From Opitutales bacterium (GTDB lineage: Bacteria > Verrucomicrobiota > Verrucomicrobiia > Opitutales > T3Sed10-336), in the NCBI GenBank assembly GCA_007132315.1, contig SLOW01000087.1:1-6113 (forward strand): a stretch of DNA of 6,113 nucleotides. Direction: 5' to 3'. The position numbers and the translations under genes were made by a program. Below, one piece after another: positions 1-5,579 of the stretch. Position 1 is the first letter of the stretch. Every line of letters starts with the position of its first letter. A model generated the notes under the pieces. It ran no database searches and had not been told where the DNA came from. It worked only from the letters and a program-made list of their open reading frames with translations.

Positions 1-82
1 AGGAATCGGCGGCGCTGATCCCAAAAATGATCAGTACCACGCCTCCGGCGAGCAAAGCAAGTGATAGCATTCGAGTCATCAT
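1..82 (-). CDS. DUF3185-like small membrane protein (partial, N-terminus only)
   Basis: Reading the minus strand from the ATG at 82 gives 27 residues before the window edge: a short MMTRML start, then a hydrophobic stretch (SLALLAGGVVLIIFGISA) ending in AADS. A first transmembrane helix with G-rich spacing followed by an 'I.A.DS' motif is the usual opening of the DUF3185 family of roughly 60-70-residue, two-helix membrane proteins of unknown function. The Shine-Dalgarno AAAGGA lies about 5 bases before the first ATG, and a second ATG follows immediately (79). It starts only 10 bases after the stop of the upstream small membrane gene, so the two are very probably co-transcribed. The C-terminal helix is outside the window. 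The family call rests on recalled similarity and is good but not certain. Confidence 0.7.
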   Translation of the reverse strand, partial: MMTRMLSLALLAGGVVLIIFGISAADS

Positions 83-92
83 AGTGTTCCTT

Positions 93-242
93 TCAGACGG
101 CTTTTCTCCCCGTTACGAGGGAAAGGACGATCAGAATTAGAGCGAGGACGATCAGAATGTGAACCAGCCCGCCCATTGTAGTGCTGGTTATCAGGCCGAG
201 AGCCCAAAAAACGATTAGGATTATTGCTAAGGTAAGTATCAT
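93..242 (-). CDS. lmo0937/DUF5670-like small hydrophobic membrane protein
   Basis: This is a 49-residue minus-strand ORF, too short for most gene callers. It begins MILTLAIILIVFWALGL and continues with TTMGGLVHILIVLALILIVLSLV and a basic end GRKAV. Two hydrophobic segments (about residues 2-18 and 27-43) flank a short turn containing GGLVH. That turn, with 'W.LG' in the first helix and the basic tail, is the pattern of the lmo0937 (DUF5670) family of tiny membrane proteins, whose function is unknown. The length fits the family. A weak AAGAAG sequence precedes the start. The gene lies 59 bases downstream of the response regulator and 10 bases upstream of the DUF3185-like gene, all on the same strand, which suggests one transcript. 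Genes of both families often occur in stress-linked or envelope-linked clusters; a role here is inference. Confidence 0.75.
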   Translation of the reverse strand: MILTLAIILIVFWALGLITSTTMGGLVHILIVLALILIVLSLVTGRKAV

Positions 243-301
243 GGTGTTGCTTCTTTCAGAAGCGATGTTTGGCCAAGCCCTGTTTCAAGTGAATAGACGC
301 G

Positions 302-868
302 TCAGATTTGGGAAGAGCTGCCGTTGGTTCCATTGTGGGAACTCCCGTTGGTTCCATTCTGGATGCTGCCGTTGGTTCCGTTGCGGGAACGGCGGTTGGT
401 TCCGTTTGGTGCTTTGCAATGGCTGATTGCCGCCGCAATCGTCAGCATCTCCGCGAACGAAAACGGTTTCTCCAAACCGTCACAAGGTGTCAGCGATTGA
501 AACAGTCCGGACGCATCGTCCGGAAGGCTTCCGGAAATAAAAATCACGGGCTGTTGAAAGGAGTGCTGCCGCATCCTGCGCACCAGTTGAATGCCGTCGA
601 GCCGTGGCATATCGATGTCGGTAATAAGCAGATCAAAGGGCTCGGCACAGAGAGTCGTCCACGCGTCTTCGCCGTCTTTGGCGAAGCGGACAGTGTATCC
701 GGAAACACTATTGAAAATAAATTCCATCAGCTTGCGGATATGGGCGTGATCGTCGGCTACAATGATGCGAACGCATCCACTGTTGCTCGCGGTTTTGCCG
801 GGCGACGTTGTGGCGGCTCGATTCTCTTGGCGGACAATAATAGCTTCTGTGCGTTTCAGGTCTTTCAT
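302..868 (-). CDS. Single-domain response regulator (CheY-like receiver) with NGTN-repeat tail
   Basis: The protein has 188 residues from the ATG at 868. A receiver domain spans about residues 33-152: the acidic pair DD at 39-40 (VRIIVADD), phosphoacceptor D84 in LLITDIDMPRLDG, the switch serine S112 in FISGS, and K134 in LEKPF. All key phosphorylation residues are present, so it should be phosphorylated by a partner histidine kinase, which is not in the window. There is no DNA-binding or enzymatic output domain. The receiver is followed by a tail (154-188) of four NGTN motifs at an exact 8-residue spacing. The first 32 residues are not part of the fold. In-frame ATGs at 940 and 919 would add 24 or 17 residues. 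I prefer 868 because none of the three has a strong Shine-Dalgarno, the extra residues look non-coding, and a TATAGT box lies at 890-895. It probably heads a transcript with the two small membrane genes downstream. The output mechanism is unknown. Confidence 0.88.
   Translation of the reverse strand: MKDLKRTEAIIVRQENRAATTSPGKTASNSGCVRIIVADDHAHIRKLMEFIFNSVSGYTVRFAKDGEDAWTTLCAEPFDLLITDIDMPRLDGIQLVRRMRQHSFQQPVIFISGSLPDDASGLFQSLTPCDGLEKPFSFAEMLTIAAAISHCKAPNGTNRRSRNGTNGSIQNGTNGSSHNGTNGSSSQI
318..413. repeat. 24-bp tandem repeat, four copies, inside the response regulator gene
   Basis: There are four consecutive 24-bp units at 318-341, 342-365, 366-389 and 390-413. Each contains the core CGTTGGTTCC (GGTTGGTTCC in the last unit) on the plus strand. 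On the coding (minus) strand each unit encodes eight residues beginning NGTN followed by four variable residues. Because the unit is a multiple of three, copy-number change by slippage would keep the reading frame. Confidence 0.9.
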
Positions 869-889
869 AACGGATTTTCTCAAATACAG

Positions 890-895
890 ACTATA
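890..895 (-). promoter_or_regulatory. Possible -10 box for the response regulator
   Basis: On the minus strand the hexamer TATAGT lies 21 bases before the ATG at 868, which would leave a short leader. The matching -35 position (TGGCGA, 17-base spacer) is a poor match to TTGACA. This is a weak prediction, listed mainly because it bears on the choice of start codon. Confidence 0.2.
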
Positions 896-997
896 CGCCC
901 GATCCCCCGGTGTCGCCATGGGGTGTTCTACTACCGGCATCCGGGCGCGTTGCCATAAGATACTGGACCTTCCTTCTTCAATCGCCCCCCCAGGATC

Positions 998-1007
998 CCA
1001 CCGGTGG
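998..1007. promoter_or_regulatory. 10-bp palindrome between divergent genes
   Basis: The perfect palindrome CCACCGGTGG lies in the 267-base spacer between the minus-strand response regulator and the plus-strand SDR gene. Its position would suit an operator acting on either gene, but a palindrome of this length is expected by chance in GC-rich DNA. The rest of the spacer shows no convincing promoter. Confidence 0.15.
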
Positions 1008-1135
1008 ACCCGGAGCTGTTTCAGGAATTGCCGCCATGGGCTCGAAAGGGAAGATCCATCGCATTGGAAGGCACGAAAAGTGATGGATGTTGCTCTGGTT
1101 GAAGCGGCGCACTGCGAAGGGGGGCTTGGCGGGAC

Positions 1136-2686
1136 GTGCGTGCTTTGACAAGAGACTCGGGTTGGGCGATGGTTTGCCTTGTGTCAGTGAAGCGAGGCAG
1201 CACCGGTCTGATTTTGGTCACCGGAGCCACCGGGTATATCGGCGGCCGGCTGGTGCCGCGTCTCTTGCAGTCGGGGTACCGGGTGCGCTGCCTGGCGCGC
1301 GATCCGGACCGCCTGTGGGGACGCTCCTGGAGCAACAGCGTGGAGTTGGCAAAAGGCGACGTGCTGGTTGCGGAATGCCTTGAATCGCCCATGCGCGGCG
1401 TCCACACCGCTTACTACTTGATCCACAGTCTGGGAAGCGGAGCGGGGTTTCACCGCAAGGATCTCGAAGCGGCGGAGAACTTCGGAAAGGCCGCCCGTGC
1501 GGCCGGTGTCCGGCGGGTGATTTATCTGGGCGGGCTCGCTGAAAACAGCCCCGGTCTTTCCGAGCATCTGCGTTCACGGCAGCAGACCGGGGATTCACTG
1601 CGTGAAACCGGCGTGTCCGTCACCGAGTTTCGGGCCGGCGTAATCGTGGGTTCGGGAAGTGTATCCTTTGAAATGATACGATACCTGACCGAACGCCTGC
1701 CGGTCATGGTCTGCCCGCGCTGGGTCTTCACGCGGACCCAGCCCATCGGCGTGCGCGAAGTCCTCCAGTACCTGACGGCGGCGCTGGAAGTTCCGGAAAG
1801 CGACGGACGGATCATAGAAATCGGCGGCAAAGAGGTGGTGACCTACGGGGAAATGATGCTCACCTACGGAAGCGTTCGCGGCCTGAGGCGATGGATGGTC
1901 CCCGTGCCGGTGCTGACGCCGAGGCTGTCCTCCTATTGGATCAACGTGGTTACGCCGATCCCCGCCGCGATCGCCCGCCCCCTGGTGGAAGGCCTTCGCA
2001 ATGAAAACATCGTGCACGATCTCCTTGCGCGCGAACTCTTCCCCGGAATTCGACCTGTCGGCTACCGCTCCGCCGTCGAGCGCGCCCTGGAGAAGCTGGA
2101 GGCCAGCGATATTGAAACCTCCTGGAGCGACGCGTTGAGTGCGACTAGCAGCCTGCTGCAACCCGTTATATTAGCTACCCGGGAGGGCATGATTCTGGAA
2201 CACCGTCAACGCCAGGTTTCCGCCGCACCCGAGGACGTATATCGCGTCTTTACTGCCCTGGGCGGCCGTCGCGGCTGGCTTTTCTGGAACTGGGCCTGGC
2301 GTTGTCGTGGTTTCCTCGACCGCCTCATCGGTGGCGTCGGATTGCGGCGCGGCCGTCGCGACCCCAGTGATCTCCGGGTCGGCGACGCGCTCGATTTCTG
2401 GAGGGTGGAAGCGGCGGAACCGGGCAAAATGCTTCGCCTGCGCGCGGAGATGAAGGTTCCCGGGAAGGCCTGGCTTCAATTTAAGGCGAATTTGGAAGAC
2501 GACGGACAAACGATTCTCTCCCAAACCGCCTTTTTCGCTCCCAAGGGGTTGCCGGGCTGGATCTACTGGTACGGACTCTACCCGATCCACGCGTTGATTT
2601 TCAGCGGATTGATCAAGAGGATCGCAAAGGAATCGATTCCGGTTGAGGATTCGGGAGATAAGGAGCCTCGCTCCGACCGGGGGTGA
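1136..2686 (+). CDS. SDR-family NAD(P)-binding protein with C-terminal DUF2867 domain (YbjT-like)
   Basis: The protein has 516 residues from GTG at 1136. An atypical/extended SDR Rossmann domain covers about residues 25-320: ILVTGATGYIGG (26-37) is the glycine-rich dinucleotide-binding loop, followed by CLARDP (52-57), AYYLIHSLGSG (92-102), and VRRVIYLGGLAE (125-136) in place of a classical YxxxK. A DUF2867 domain follows (about 354-500), with GWLFWNWAWRCRGFLDRL, a basic GLRRGRR stretch, LRVGDALDFWRVE, and the aromatic end PGWIYWYGLYPIHALIFSGLIKRIA. This two-domain layout matches E. coli YbjT-type proteins, thought to be NAD(P)H-dependent oxidoreductases or epimerase-like; the substrate is unknown. 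The Shine-Dalgarno AAGGGGGG (1117-1124) sits 11 bases before the GTG. The ATG at 1169 or GTG at 1187 would start closer to the Rossmann fold, as in most relatives. The gene stands alone; only a small dubious ORF overlaps its end. Confidence 0.9.
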   Translation: MRALTRDSGWAMVCLVSVKRGSTGLILVTGATGYIGGRLVPRLLQSGYRVRCLARDPDRLWGRSWSNSVELAKGDVLVAECLESPMRGVHTAYYLIHSLGSGAGFHRKDLEAAENFGKAARAAGVRRVIYLGGLAENSPGLSEHLRSRQQTGDSLRETGVSVTEFRAGVIVGSGSVSFEMIRYLTERLPVMVCPRWVFTRTQPIGVREVLQYLTAALEVPESDGRIIEIGGKEVVTYGEMMLTYGSVRGLRRWMVPVPVLTPRLSSYWINVVTPIPAAIARPLVEGLRNENIVHDLLARELFPGIRPVGYRSAVERALEKLEASDIETSWSDALSATSSLLQPVILATREGMILEHRQRQVSAAPEDVYRVFTALGGRRGWLFWNWAWRCRGFLDRLIGGVGLRRGRRDPSDLRVGDALDFWRVEAAEPGKMLRLRAEMKVPGKAWLQFKANLEDDGQTILSQTAFFAPKGLPGWIYWYGLYPIHALIFSGLIKRIAKESIPVEDSGDKEPRSDRG

Positions 2687-2907
2687 CTCTTGCCGTGGTC
2701 GTGTCGCCGCTGATCGCCCCGATGAAGGACCGGATCGATTTCCTGCGTGAGCGAAAAGATATTGCCAGGGTAGGACGGGTGGGCGCCTTCACCGTCCATC
2801 GGGGCTGTCTCGCCAACGACATCCTCCAGCCCTTCGGCGAATGCTTCGACCGTGTCTGCGGCATGACGCCGACAGCGGGTGTTTTGGTCCCTCCACGTAA
2901 CACCTGA
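2683..2907 (+). CDS. Doubtful small ORF with a RecQ motif Ia-like start; possible gene remnant
   Basis: This 74-codon ORF has a GTG start that overlaps the stop of the SDR gene by four bases (GTGA), a normal arrangement for coupled genes. Residues 5-24 read VVVSPLIAPMKDRIDFLRER, closely resembling the motif Ia region of RecQ-family helicases (typically VVSPLIALMKDQVD.L...). No Walker A motif precedes it and no DEAH box follows, so it cannot be a working helicase. The third codon positions are GC-rich over the first 60 codons, as expected for coding DNA in this genome. The rest (GAFTVHRGCLANDILQPFGE) is not recognised. The antisense frames are also open here, so the coding direction is not secure. 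It could be a decayed fragment, a small accessory gene, or chance. Confidence 0.28.
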   Translation: MTLAVVVSPLIAPMKDRIDFLRERKDIARVGRVGAFTVHRGCLANDILQPFGECFDRVCGMTPTAGVLVPPRNT

Positions 2908-2938
2908 TTTCTGCCGGCTCCAACGGGGCGGGTTTTGT

Positions 2939-4042
2939 TCAGCGTATCAGGCGCCAGAAGGAGACGGAGCCTCCTTCCGGCAGGGGGCCGGACCAAGTTT
3001 CTCCTCCCTGGCCGCTGGCAACGGTCTCCCAGTCGTCTGTACCCAGATTGCTGTTGCGTTGGACGTCGAACGTGGCGGCGGAAGGGTTGTCAATGGTCAG
3101 GGTGACCGATCCGGATTCGATTTCGATGCCGGTGATGGTCAACACGCCCGGCGTTTCCCCGTCGTCGTCCTGCTCCGGTTCCTCGCGGGGCGCCAGGCTC
3201 AGTTGGTGGCCGGTGGCGGCGAGGTGGTCGTCGATTTGATCCCGGTAGTGGAGGATAAAGGAGTCGTAGGAGGTGAAGCGGTCTTGGACGAGAATGCTGT
3301 CGTCCTGCACCGACGAGTGAATGCCCGAGACCGTGAGTTCGCCTTCGTGAACGATAAACGAGGGACTGCCGGAGTCGCCGAGCTCGAAATAGGCGTCGTC
3401 CCGAGCGGCTGAGTTTTCGCGGTAGTTGAAGGTGTAATGGCGGGTGTCGTTGAGCGGGCCTTCGGTGAAGGGCGTCGAACTGAACGAGTCGCCGAAATCG
3501 TTGATGACGCCGCGCCCGAGGCGCGGTTAGTCGTTGCCCCGGCCGTAAACGATAAGCTCGCTTCCGGTCAGTTCGGATTCCGGCTTATCGAGCACGGTAT
3601 AATAGGCGATGTTGTGGGAAGCCGGAATGTCCTCCGACAGTTCGCCGATAAACAGGTCCGTGTTCTCCCCGTCGTCGTTCTTGATGGTGTGGAACCGGAC
3701 ATAGGTGTAACTCCGGAGTTCCCCGTCCTGGCTCATGAAGGCGATTTCGGAGTCGAGCGCGGGACGAAAATGCCGGGCACCCACGAAATGGCTTGGAGAG
3801 ACGAGAGCGAAGCCTTTTCGGGGATCGTCCGCGCTCCATCCTACTCCGGAGAAATCGAAGTCAACGGCCCAGGAGTCGTTGTTGGCAACGGGAGTGGCAG
3901 GAAAGGTTCCCGCTTCGAAGCGGTCGTGCCGTTCGGGCTGGTAGTCGTGGATCTCCAGGGCGGCCGCCGGAGAGGGAAGCAGCGCCGCTGCGAGGAAGGA
4001 GACTGTCGTTAGCCGGCGGAGCCCGGTCTTTGTTCGGTCCAT
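2939..4042 (-). pseudogene. Secreted S1 (trypsin-like) serine protease with Verrucomicrobial C-terminal module, interrupted by one in-frame TAA
   Basis: Read from ATG 4042, this is a single continuous frame of 368 codons whose only internal stop is TAA at codon 172 (3527-3529). Residues 1-29 form a signal peptide: basic RTKTGLRR, hydrophobic TTVSFLAAALL, and a PAAA cleavage region. The protease fold follows, with the probable catalytic His91 in FVGARHF and Asp129 in GENTDLFIGEL. After the TAA come PRLGRGVINDFG, then GDSGSPSF with catalytic Ser224, then HYRDQIDDHL. A linker rich in E, P and D leads to a C-terminal beta-rich module (VTLTIDNPSAATFDVQ to FWRLIR), as seen in many exported Verrucomicrobiota proteins. 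Translation stopping at the TAA gives a 171-residue protein lacking the nucleophile; the GTG at 3310 could only start a non-catalytic fragment. No good Shine-Dalgarno is visible. It lies divergent to a second S1 protease. Nonsense mutation, sequencing error and readthrough all remain possible. Confidence 0.85.
3527..3529 (-). other. Premature TAA inside the protease reading frame
   Basis: On the minus strand the codons run GGC AAC GAC TAA CCG CGC CTC GGG. Frame and homology continue without a shift on both sides, so a single base substitution (for example from TCA, CAA or GAA) would explain it. The base after the stop is C. No stem-loop typical of programmed readthrough or of a selenocysteine signal was noticed directly downstream, and TAA is not a selenocysteine codon. 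Confidence 0.85.
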
Positions 4043-4115
4043 GCCTGTTCTGAATCGACGAATACACGCCTCGGGTCAATCTCTCCCGAACCTCGATCCG
4101 TGTCACGTCGAGCCG

Positions 4116-4125
4116 GTGTGCACAC
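4116..4125. promoter_or_regulatory. Palindrome between the divergent proteases
   Basis: The perfect 10-bp palindrome GTGTGCACAC lies in the spacer between the divergent protease genes, flanked by TGTCA (4101-4105) and the inverse TGACA (4130-4134). It could be an operator shared by both genes. The spacer (4043-4318) is more AT-rich than the genes around it, especially 4190-4280, as expected of a promoter region, but I cannot pick out a convincing -35/-10 pair. Confidence 0.2.
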
Positions 4126-4304
4126 GTAATGACACAAGCGACAACGTCTTGGGTTTCCCGGCCGGGTGGGAAGCGGTTACGATTGGAGATTGATTTTACA
4201 TTTTCTTCAACTCGTTTTTGTCCGGTCGCGCTGGTAGGATGTGTATCGAGTTTTATACGACTTTGTGTGTTGATTTGTCGCCGGGCCGGTTTCGATGGCG
4301 TGCC

Positions 4305-4312
4305 AAAGGGGG
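4305..4312 (+). promoter_or_regulatory. Strong ribosome binding site for the PEP-CTERM protease leader
   Basis: AAAGGGGG is followed by a 6-base spacer and then ATG ATG (4319, 4322). It is the best Shine-Dalgarno in this part of the window and points to ATG 4319 as the original start. That start is not in the same frame as the protease body. Confidence 0.7.
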
Positions 4313-4318
4313 ACTGTT

Positions 4319-4399
4319 ATGATGTTGAAATGCGTGAAGTGTTGTGCGGTTGCGGCCTTGGCGGCGGGAGTGCGGTTTACCTCGAATCGCGGTGGGTGA
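4319..4399 (+). CDS. Signal-peptide leader of the protease, out of frame with its body
   Basis: From the ATG next to the strong ribosome binding site the frame reads MMLKCVKCCAVAALAAG, a plausible signal peptide with two lysines, a hydrophobic core and an A-rich cleavage region. It then runs into VRFTSNRGG and a TGA at 4397-4399. The protease body is read one base back from this frame (a -1 shift or equivalent indel). The body resumes at GGGSAVYLESRWV with almost none of the 40-50 residues that normally separate a signal peptide from this motif. The sister protease on the other strand has that segment (about residues 30-78). I infer a deletion with frameshift near 4360-4380. No slippery heptamer that would suggest programmed frameshifting was found. 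Confidence 0.6.
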   Translation: MMLKCVKCCAVAALAAGVRFTSNRGG

Positions 4400-5136
4400 T
4401 GACCGCGGCCCATGTGGGCGAGGGCGATATCCTGTTCGACAATGCAACCTTTTCCGCGGTTTCCGGCAGCACCCATCGTTTGACCAATCCGGACGGGACC
4501 GATACCGACATTATCCTGTTCCGTTTGGCTTCGGATCCCGGGCTGCCGAGCCTGACCATCAGAGAGTCGGCGCCCGATCTCGATTCGGCAGTGGTGATGA
4601 TCGGGGTCGGCCGCAACAGCGAAGAGGACGTGACCCGCTGGAACAGCGACTGGGAAGAGGACTCCGAAGGCGAAACCGAAGGCTACAAATGGGCGAGTGG
4701 CCGGACGAAAGGTTGGGGTGAGAACACCATCGAGAAATTTACCACCGCCAATGCCGGCGAAGGCGATGTGCTGTCGTTTCGTACGCACTTCTTCGACGAG
4801 GAGGGCCGGGCGCAAGCCGCCGCGGTGGGCGATTCGGGAGGAGCGGTGGTTTACGAGAACAACGGGATCTGGGAGCTGACCGGGATGATGCACGCAGTCA
4901 GCCGAGTGGATGAAGACCAGCCCAATGGAACTTCCATATTCAGTTACACGCCGGGATTTCCGCCGATGGCTTCGGAGGAGCAAAGTACGACACTGTCGGC
5001 CGATCTGTCGCAATACCGCGATCAGATCGTCAGCGTAATTCCCGAGCCGGGGACCTGGGGCCTTCTCGGAGGCCTGGCGGTGATCGTTACGGTGATTCTC
5101 GGCCGGCGGCGCAGGGCCGGCATACGCCCCTCGTGA
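4330..5136 (+). CDS. S1 trypsin-like serine protease with PEP-CTERM sorting signal (probably frameshifted at the N-terminus)
   Basis: The protease body has an intact triad. Numbered from ATG 4129, the first ATG in this frame (335 residues), these are His95 in RWVMTAAHV, Asp127 in GTDTDIILFRL and Ser236 in AVGDSGGAVVYENN, followed by WELTGMMHAVSR. The C-terminus (from residue 305) is a classical PEP-CTERM signal: VIPEPGTWGLLGG, a hydrophobic helix LAVIVTVIL, and a basic end GRRRR. PEP-CTERM proteins are exported and processed at the membrane by exosortase, so a signal peptide is required. None exists in this frame: ATG 4330 begins MREVLCGCG, and the extension to ATG 4129 looks non-coding and lacks a ribosome binding site. 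The signal peptide lies in another frame at 4319. The gene is therefore probably disabled, misassembled at this point, or recoded. The body shows no other damage, which suggests the lesion is recent. It is divergent to a second S1 protease. Confidence 0.85.
   Translation: MREVLCGCGLGGGSAVYLESRWVMTAAHVGEGDILFDNATFSAVSGSTHRLTNPDGTDTDIILFRLASDPGLPSLTIRESAPDLDSAVVMIGVGRNSEEDVTRWNSDWEEDSEGETEGYKWASGRTKGWGENTIEKFTTANAGEGDVLSFRTHFFDEEGRAQAAAVGDSGGAVVYENNGIWELTGMMHAVSRVDEDQPNGTSIFSYTPGFPPMASEEQSTTLSADLSQYRDQIVSVIPEPGTWGLLGGLAVIVTVILGRRRRAGIRPS
5041..5118 (+). other. PEP-CTERM exosortase sorting signal
   Basis: The tripartite tail is Pro-Glu-Pro, a hydrophobic helix, and an Arg cluster ending close to the stop codon. 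Proteins with this tail are recognised by exosortase (EpsH/XrtA-type) in exopolysaccharide-producing Gram-negative bacteria, including many Verrucomicrobiota. No exosortase gene is in the window. Confidence 0.9.
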
Positions 5137-5345
5137 ACGGCGCGGCCAAAACGGAGAACATTGGCATCAGGGGAGCTTCGTGCTTCAGCCGGAGAATCGG
5201 CGCTGTAGGAACTTCGAAGCAATGGATTCGCTGGCTGGTGTAGCCCGCCAAGCGGATTGTAACCTATTTCAAGAGGGCGGAATGCTGTTCTCCGCGAAGA
5301 GGGAATGGCACTCAGGTAAGACGGGTTGCCGGAATTTGCGTAGTG

Positions 5346-5362
5346 TCGGCGGCTTCCGCCGA
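5346..5362. repeat. Small perfect hairpin
   Basis: TCGGCGG, a 3-base loop CTT, then CCGCCGA: a 7-bp GC-rich stem. It is not followed by a T run, so it is not a standard intrinsic terminator of the protease about 210 bases upstream. It sits directly before the eroded repeat cluster and may be part of it. Confidence 0.35.
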
Positions 5363-5377
5363 TGACTGGAACGAGCG

Positions 5378-5417
5378 TCACCACGAAGGACGCGGAGCAA
5401 GAGCGCGAAGGCAAGGG
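5378..5417. repeat. Eroded 'accacgaagg' type short repeat
   Basis: The stretch beginning TCACCACGAAGGACGCGGAG and continuing with AAGAGCGCGAAGG resembles the purine-rich 'ACCACGAAGGACACGAAGG' repeats scattered in intergenic DNA of Verrucomicrobiota, Planctomycetota and some other phyla. The internal period of about 9-12 bases is imperfect. The assignment rests on recalled pattern, not on a search. Confidence 0.45.
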
Positions 5418-5451
5418 TGACGGAATCCAAAACGAGAAACCTTGAAACGAT

Positions 5452-5493
5452 CGTCAACCACCGATGGGGATCGTGCTCGGATGAACGAATCGG
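5452..5493. repeat. Eroded 'accacggatgaacacggat' type short repeat
   Basis: AACCACCGATGGGGATCGTG followed by CTCGGATGAACGAAT looks like a degraded copy of the 'AACCACGGATGAACACGGATG' repeats that often occur beside the 'accacgaagg' kind. It lies about 74 bases after the preceding module and 71 before the next. Confidence 0.4.
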
Positions 5494-5522
5494 TGTCGAT
5501 TGGTGTTCGAAAAAAAGCATGA

Positions 5523-5579
5523 TCTCACAAAGGCGCCAAGGCACGGAGATTTTCTTCGTGTGCTCCGCGCCTCCGGTGC
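5523..5579. repeat. Imperfect inverted repeat of the 'ctcacaaaggcgcaaaggc' type
   Basis: The left arm CACAAAGGCGCCAAGGCACG (5526-5548) and the reverse complement of the right arm CACCGGAGGCGCGGAGCACA (5554-5578) align with a few mismatches and one or two gaps around a short centre, so the segment could fold into a long imperfect hairpin. The sequence matches the familiar intergenic 'TCTCACAAAGGCGCAAAGGC' element. It is too eroded to define ends or target duplications. Confidence 0.45.

Noticed and set aside
308..958. Long plus-strand ORF with repeated VGS motifs, opposite the response regulator
   Set aside because: It is antisense to a receiver domain with all key residues. The VGS repeats are just the other strand of the 24-bp tandem repeat.
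1144..1172. TTGACA as a -35 box in front of the SDR gene
   Set aside because: The hexamer at 1144-1149 has no acceptable -10 box at the right distance (GATGGT at 1167) and falls inside the likely coding start.
1595..2161. 188-codon minus-strand ORF within the SDR gene
   Set aside because: Antisense to a clear SDR-DUF2867 protein; no domain recognised.
3437..4012. 191-codon plus-strand ORF opposite the interrupted protease
   Set aside because: It is the mirror of the minus-strand frame that carries a signal peptide, His and Asp motifs. No independent evidence of coding.
4319..4399. Programmed -1 frameshifting to join the signal peptide to the protease
   Set aside because: No X XXY YYZ slippery heptamer or obvious downstream stimulatory structure was seen, and a stretch of protein seems to be missing, which frameshifting would not explain.
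4207..5013. 268-codon minus-strand ORF opposite the PEP-CTERM protease
   Set aside because: It has no recognisable domain and lies antisense to a body with a full catalytic triad. Long antisense frames are expected in GC-rich genes.
5346..5362. Intrinsic terminator for the protease
   Set aside because: The hairpin has no following T run and is about 210 bases beyond the stop codon.
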